DNA of 6,807 bases from Prevotellaceae bacterium (GTDB lineage Bacteria; Bacteroidota; Bacteroidia; Bacteroidales; Paludibacteraceae), in NCBI GenBank assembly GCA_031290375.1, contig JAITNR010000155.1:1-6807 (forward strand), read 5' to 3'. Both the position numbers and the translations under genes were made by a program. Shown here in pieces: positions 6,583 to 6,807 of this stretch. Within the stretch, counting starts at the first letter, position 1. The number at the start of each line of letters is the position of its first letter. The notes beneath the pieces are model-generated. The model did not search any database. It was not told the origin of the DNA and worked only from the letters and a program-made list of their open reading frames with translations.

Positions 6583-6667
6583 TTAGTCCACTGAATCAAC
6601 ATTTTCATCCCACTATTTTATCTCCACAAACTTTAAATCGGGCGTGATTTTATATTTGTAATCACTA
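6583..6667 (-). pseudogene. C-terminal remnant of a gene cut off by the insertion sequence
   Basis: Just outside the inverted repeat at 6668, the minus strand has a protein-like frame, SDYKYKITPDLKFVEIK, ended by TAG at 6613-6615. The same frame continues as WDENVDSVD to a TAA at 6583-6585. It sits 39-69 bases upstream of the lipoprotein ATG on the same strand, as expected of the previous gene in an operon. I infer that the mobile element inserted in its 3' part. The family is not recognisable, and a 17-residue stretch can look coding by chance. Confidence 0.35.
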
Positions 6668-6687
6668 CTGTCCGCTAAACCATTCAT

Positions 6688-6716
6688 AAAAAAAAAAGCG
6701 GGATACAAAATCCCGC
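6688..6716 (-). terminator. Rho-independent terminator pointing out of the insertion sequence
   Basis: On the minus strand, GCGGGAT, a 5-base loop and ATCCCGC form a perfect 7-bp stem directly followed by ten T's. This is a textbook intrinsic terminator. It would stop transcripts running leftward, antisense to the transposase start, before they leave the element. On the plus strand the same hairpin has no T run. Confidence 0.75.
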
Positions 6717-6717
6717 C

Positions 6718-6762
6718 GCATTGATTATCTTTGTGATATCTTAAACACAGATTAATCAATGC
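6718..6762. repeat. 10-bp inverted repeat spanning transposase promoter and start codon
   Basis: GCATTGATTA (6718-6727) and TAATCAATGC (6753-6762) are perfect inverted copies. Inside them TTTGTG (6731-6735 plus neighbour) and CACAG (6746-6750) continue the pairing imperfectly around an ATATCTTAAA loop. The left arm contains the TA of the -7 element; the right arm contains the ATG of the transposase. Confidence 0.75.
6726..6733 (+). promoter_or_regulatory. -7 element TATCTTTG of the transposase gene
   Basis: An exact TAnnTTTG match lies 25 bases before the ATG at 6759, predicting a start near 6738 and a leader of about 20 bases. There is no TTTG at -33, so the promoter is probably weak, as is common for transposases. 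Confidence 0.5.
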
Positions 6763-6807
6763 ACAAAAGTACAAATTTTAGCGGACAGCCACTGCTAAAT
6801 CAGCTAT
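6759..6807 (+). CDS. N-terminus of a probable DUF4372/IS4-type transposase (truncated by window edge)
   Basis: Sixteen codons are visible, reading MHKSTNFSGQPLLNQL, before the sequence ends. The pattern of a short polar start, then NFSGQP and a hydrophobic stretch, matches from memory the N-terminus of Bacteroidetes transposases with a DUF4372 domain followed by a DDE domain; the catalytic part is not in the window. The ATG lies about 20 bases after the predicted transcript start from TATCTTTG. It sits in the right arm of a 10-bp inverted repeat. Codons 7-10 are the inverted copy of the element's tip. The identification rests on a short match plus the context of repeat, promoter and terminator. 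Confidence 0.5.
   Translation, partial: MHKSTNFSGQPLLNQL

Larger units (their letters stand above)
6668..6788. repeat. 12-bp inverted repeat CTGTCCGCTAAA / TTTAGCGGACAG
   Basis: The arms at 6668-6679 and 6777-6788 are perfect inverted copies separated by 97 bp; the match does not extend in either direction. The left arm is the apparent tip of the insertion sequence. The right arm is exactly codons 7-10 (Phe-Ser-Gly-Gln) of the transposase. Confidence 0.8.
6668..6807 (+). mobile_element. Left end of an insertion sequence (probable IS4-type with DUF4372 transposase), cut by window edge
   Basis: The element appears to begin with CTGTCCGCTAAA (6668-6679) and continues past the right edge. Its content supports this: an A10 run with a GC-rich hairpin (6688-6716), a -7 element TATCTTTG (6726-6733), and a transposase start at 6759. 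The inverted complement of the tip, TTTAGCGGACAG, recurs at 6777-6788 inside the transposase gene. The exact outer boundary and the target duplication cannot be confirmed because the right end is missing. Confidence 0.55.

Noticed and set aside
6644..6665. Hairpin GTGATT/AATCAC beside the insertion point
   Set aside because: A 6-bp stem with a 10-base loop and no T run; it falls within the probable coding remnant.
6583..6775. Minus-strand open frame through the insertion end, with a Met giving MNGLADSSDYK
   Set aside because: It runs through the terminator hairpin and T10 run; only the part outside the inverted repeat looks like protein.
1..6807. CRISPR arrays, rRNA genes, integrase attachment sites, restriction or defence genes
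   Set aside because: No regularly spaced repeats, rRNA sequence or recognisable genes of these kinds are present.

Overview
The window looks like a chromosomal segment of a Bacteroidetes bacterium, probably Bacteroidales. Three things point there. Six copies of the Bacteroidetes -7 promoter element (TAnnTTTG) sit in front of genes, two of them with a -33 TTG/TTTG at 19-20 bp. No start codon has a Shine-Dalgarno sequence. There is also a BACON-type lipoprotein. The species cannot be told from the sequence.

Left part (1-1640). The first 26 bases hold the start of an unidentified minus-strand gene. A short non-coding stretch with a degenerate palindromic repeat follows, then a minus-strand AmpG-like MFS permease (245-1525). 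A short intergenic region with back-to-back TAATTTTG elements separates it from the next, divergent group.

Centre (1640-4975). A plus-strand run encodes truA (tRNA pseudouridine synthase), a short-chain dehydrogenase starting 3 bases after truA ends, and prmA (ribosomal protein L11 methyltransferase). Minus-strand rsmE (16S rRNA U1498 methyltransferase) converges on prmA and overlaps it by 23 bp. Upstream of rsmE, on the same strand, is tRNA-Arg(ACG) with its own clear promoter. truA, prmA, rsmE and the tRNA gene all serve translation, though they form two opposed transcription units. The tRNA has a paired A19/U56 change at the normally G19-C56 tertiary contact.

Right part (4976-6807). A BACON-domain lipoprotein gene (minus strand, 5138-6543) is broken by an in-frame TAG at codon 41 and a 1-base deletion near 6133. 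Its upstream flank (6583-6667) reads like the C-terminal end of another minus-strand gene. That remnant stops exactly where the left end of an apparent insertion sequence begins (6668). The element carries the first 16 codons of a probable DUF4372/IS4-type transposase. The 140 bases before the window edge are dense with structure: a terminal-type 12-bp inverted repeat whose second copy falls in frame inside the transposase gene, a GC-rich hairpin with a T10 run on the minus strand, and a 10-bp inverted repeat that would bury the start codon in read-through RNA only. This resembles the protection against impinging transcription known from IS10 and IS50, and is the most interesting part of the window.
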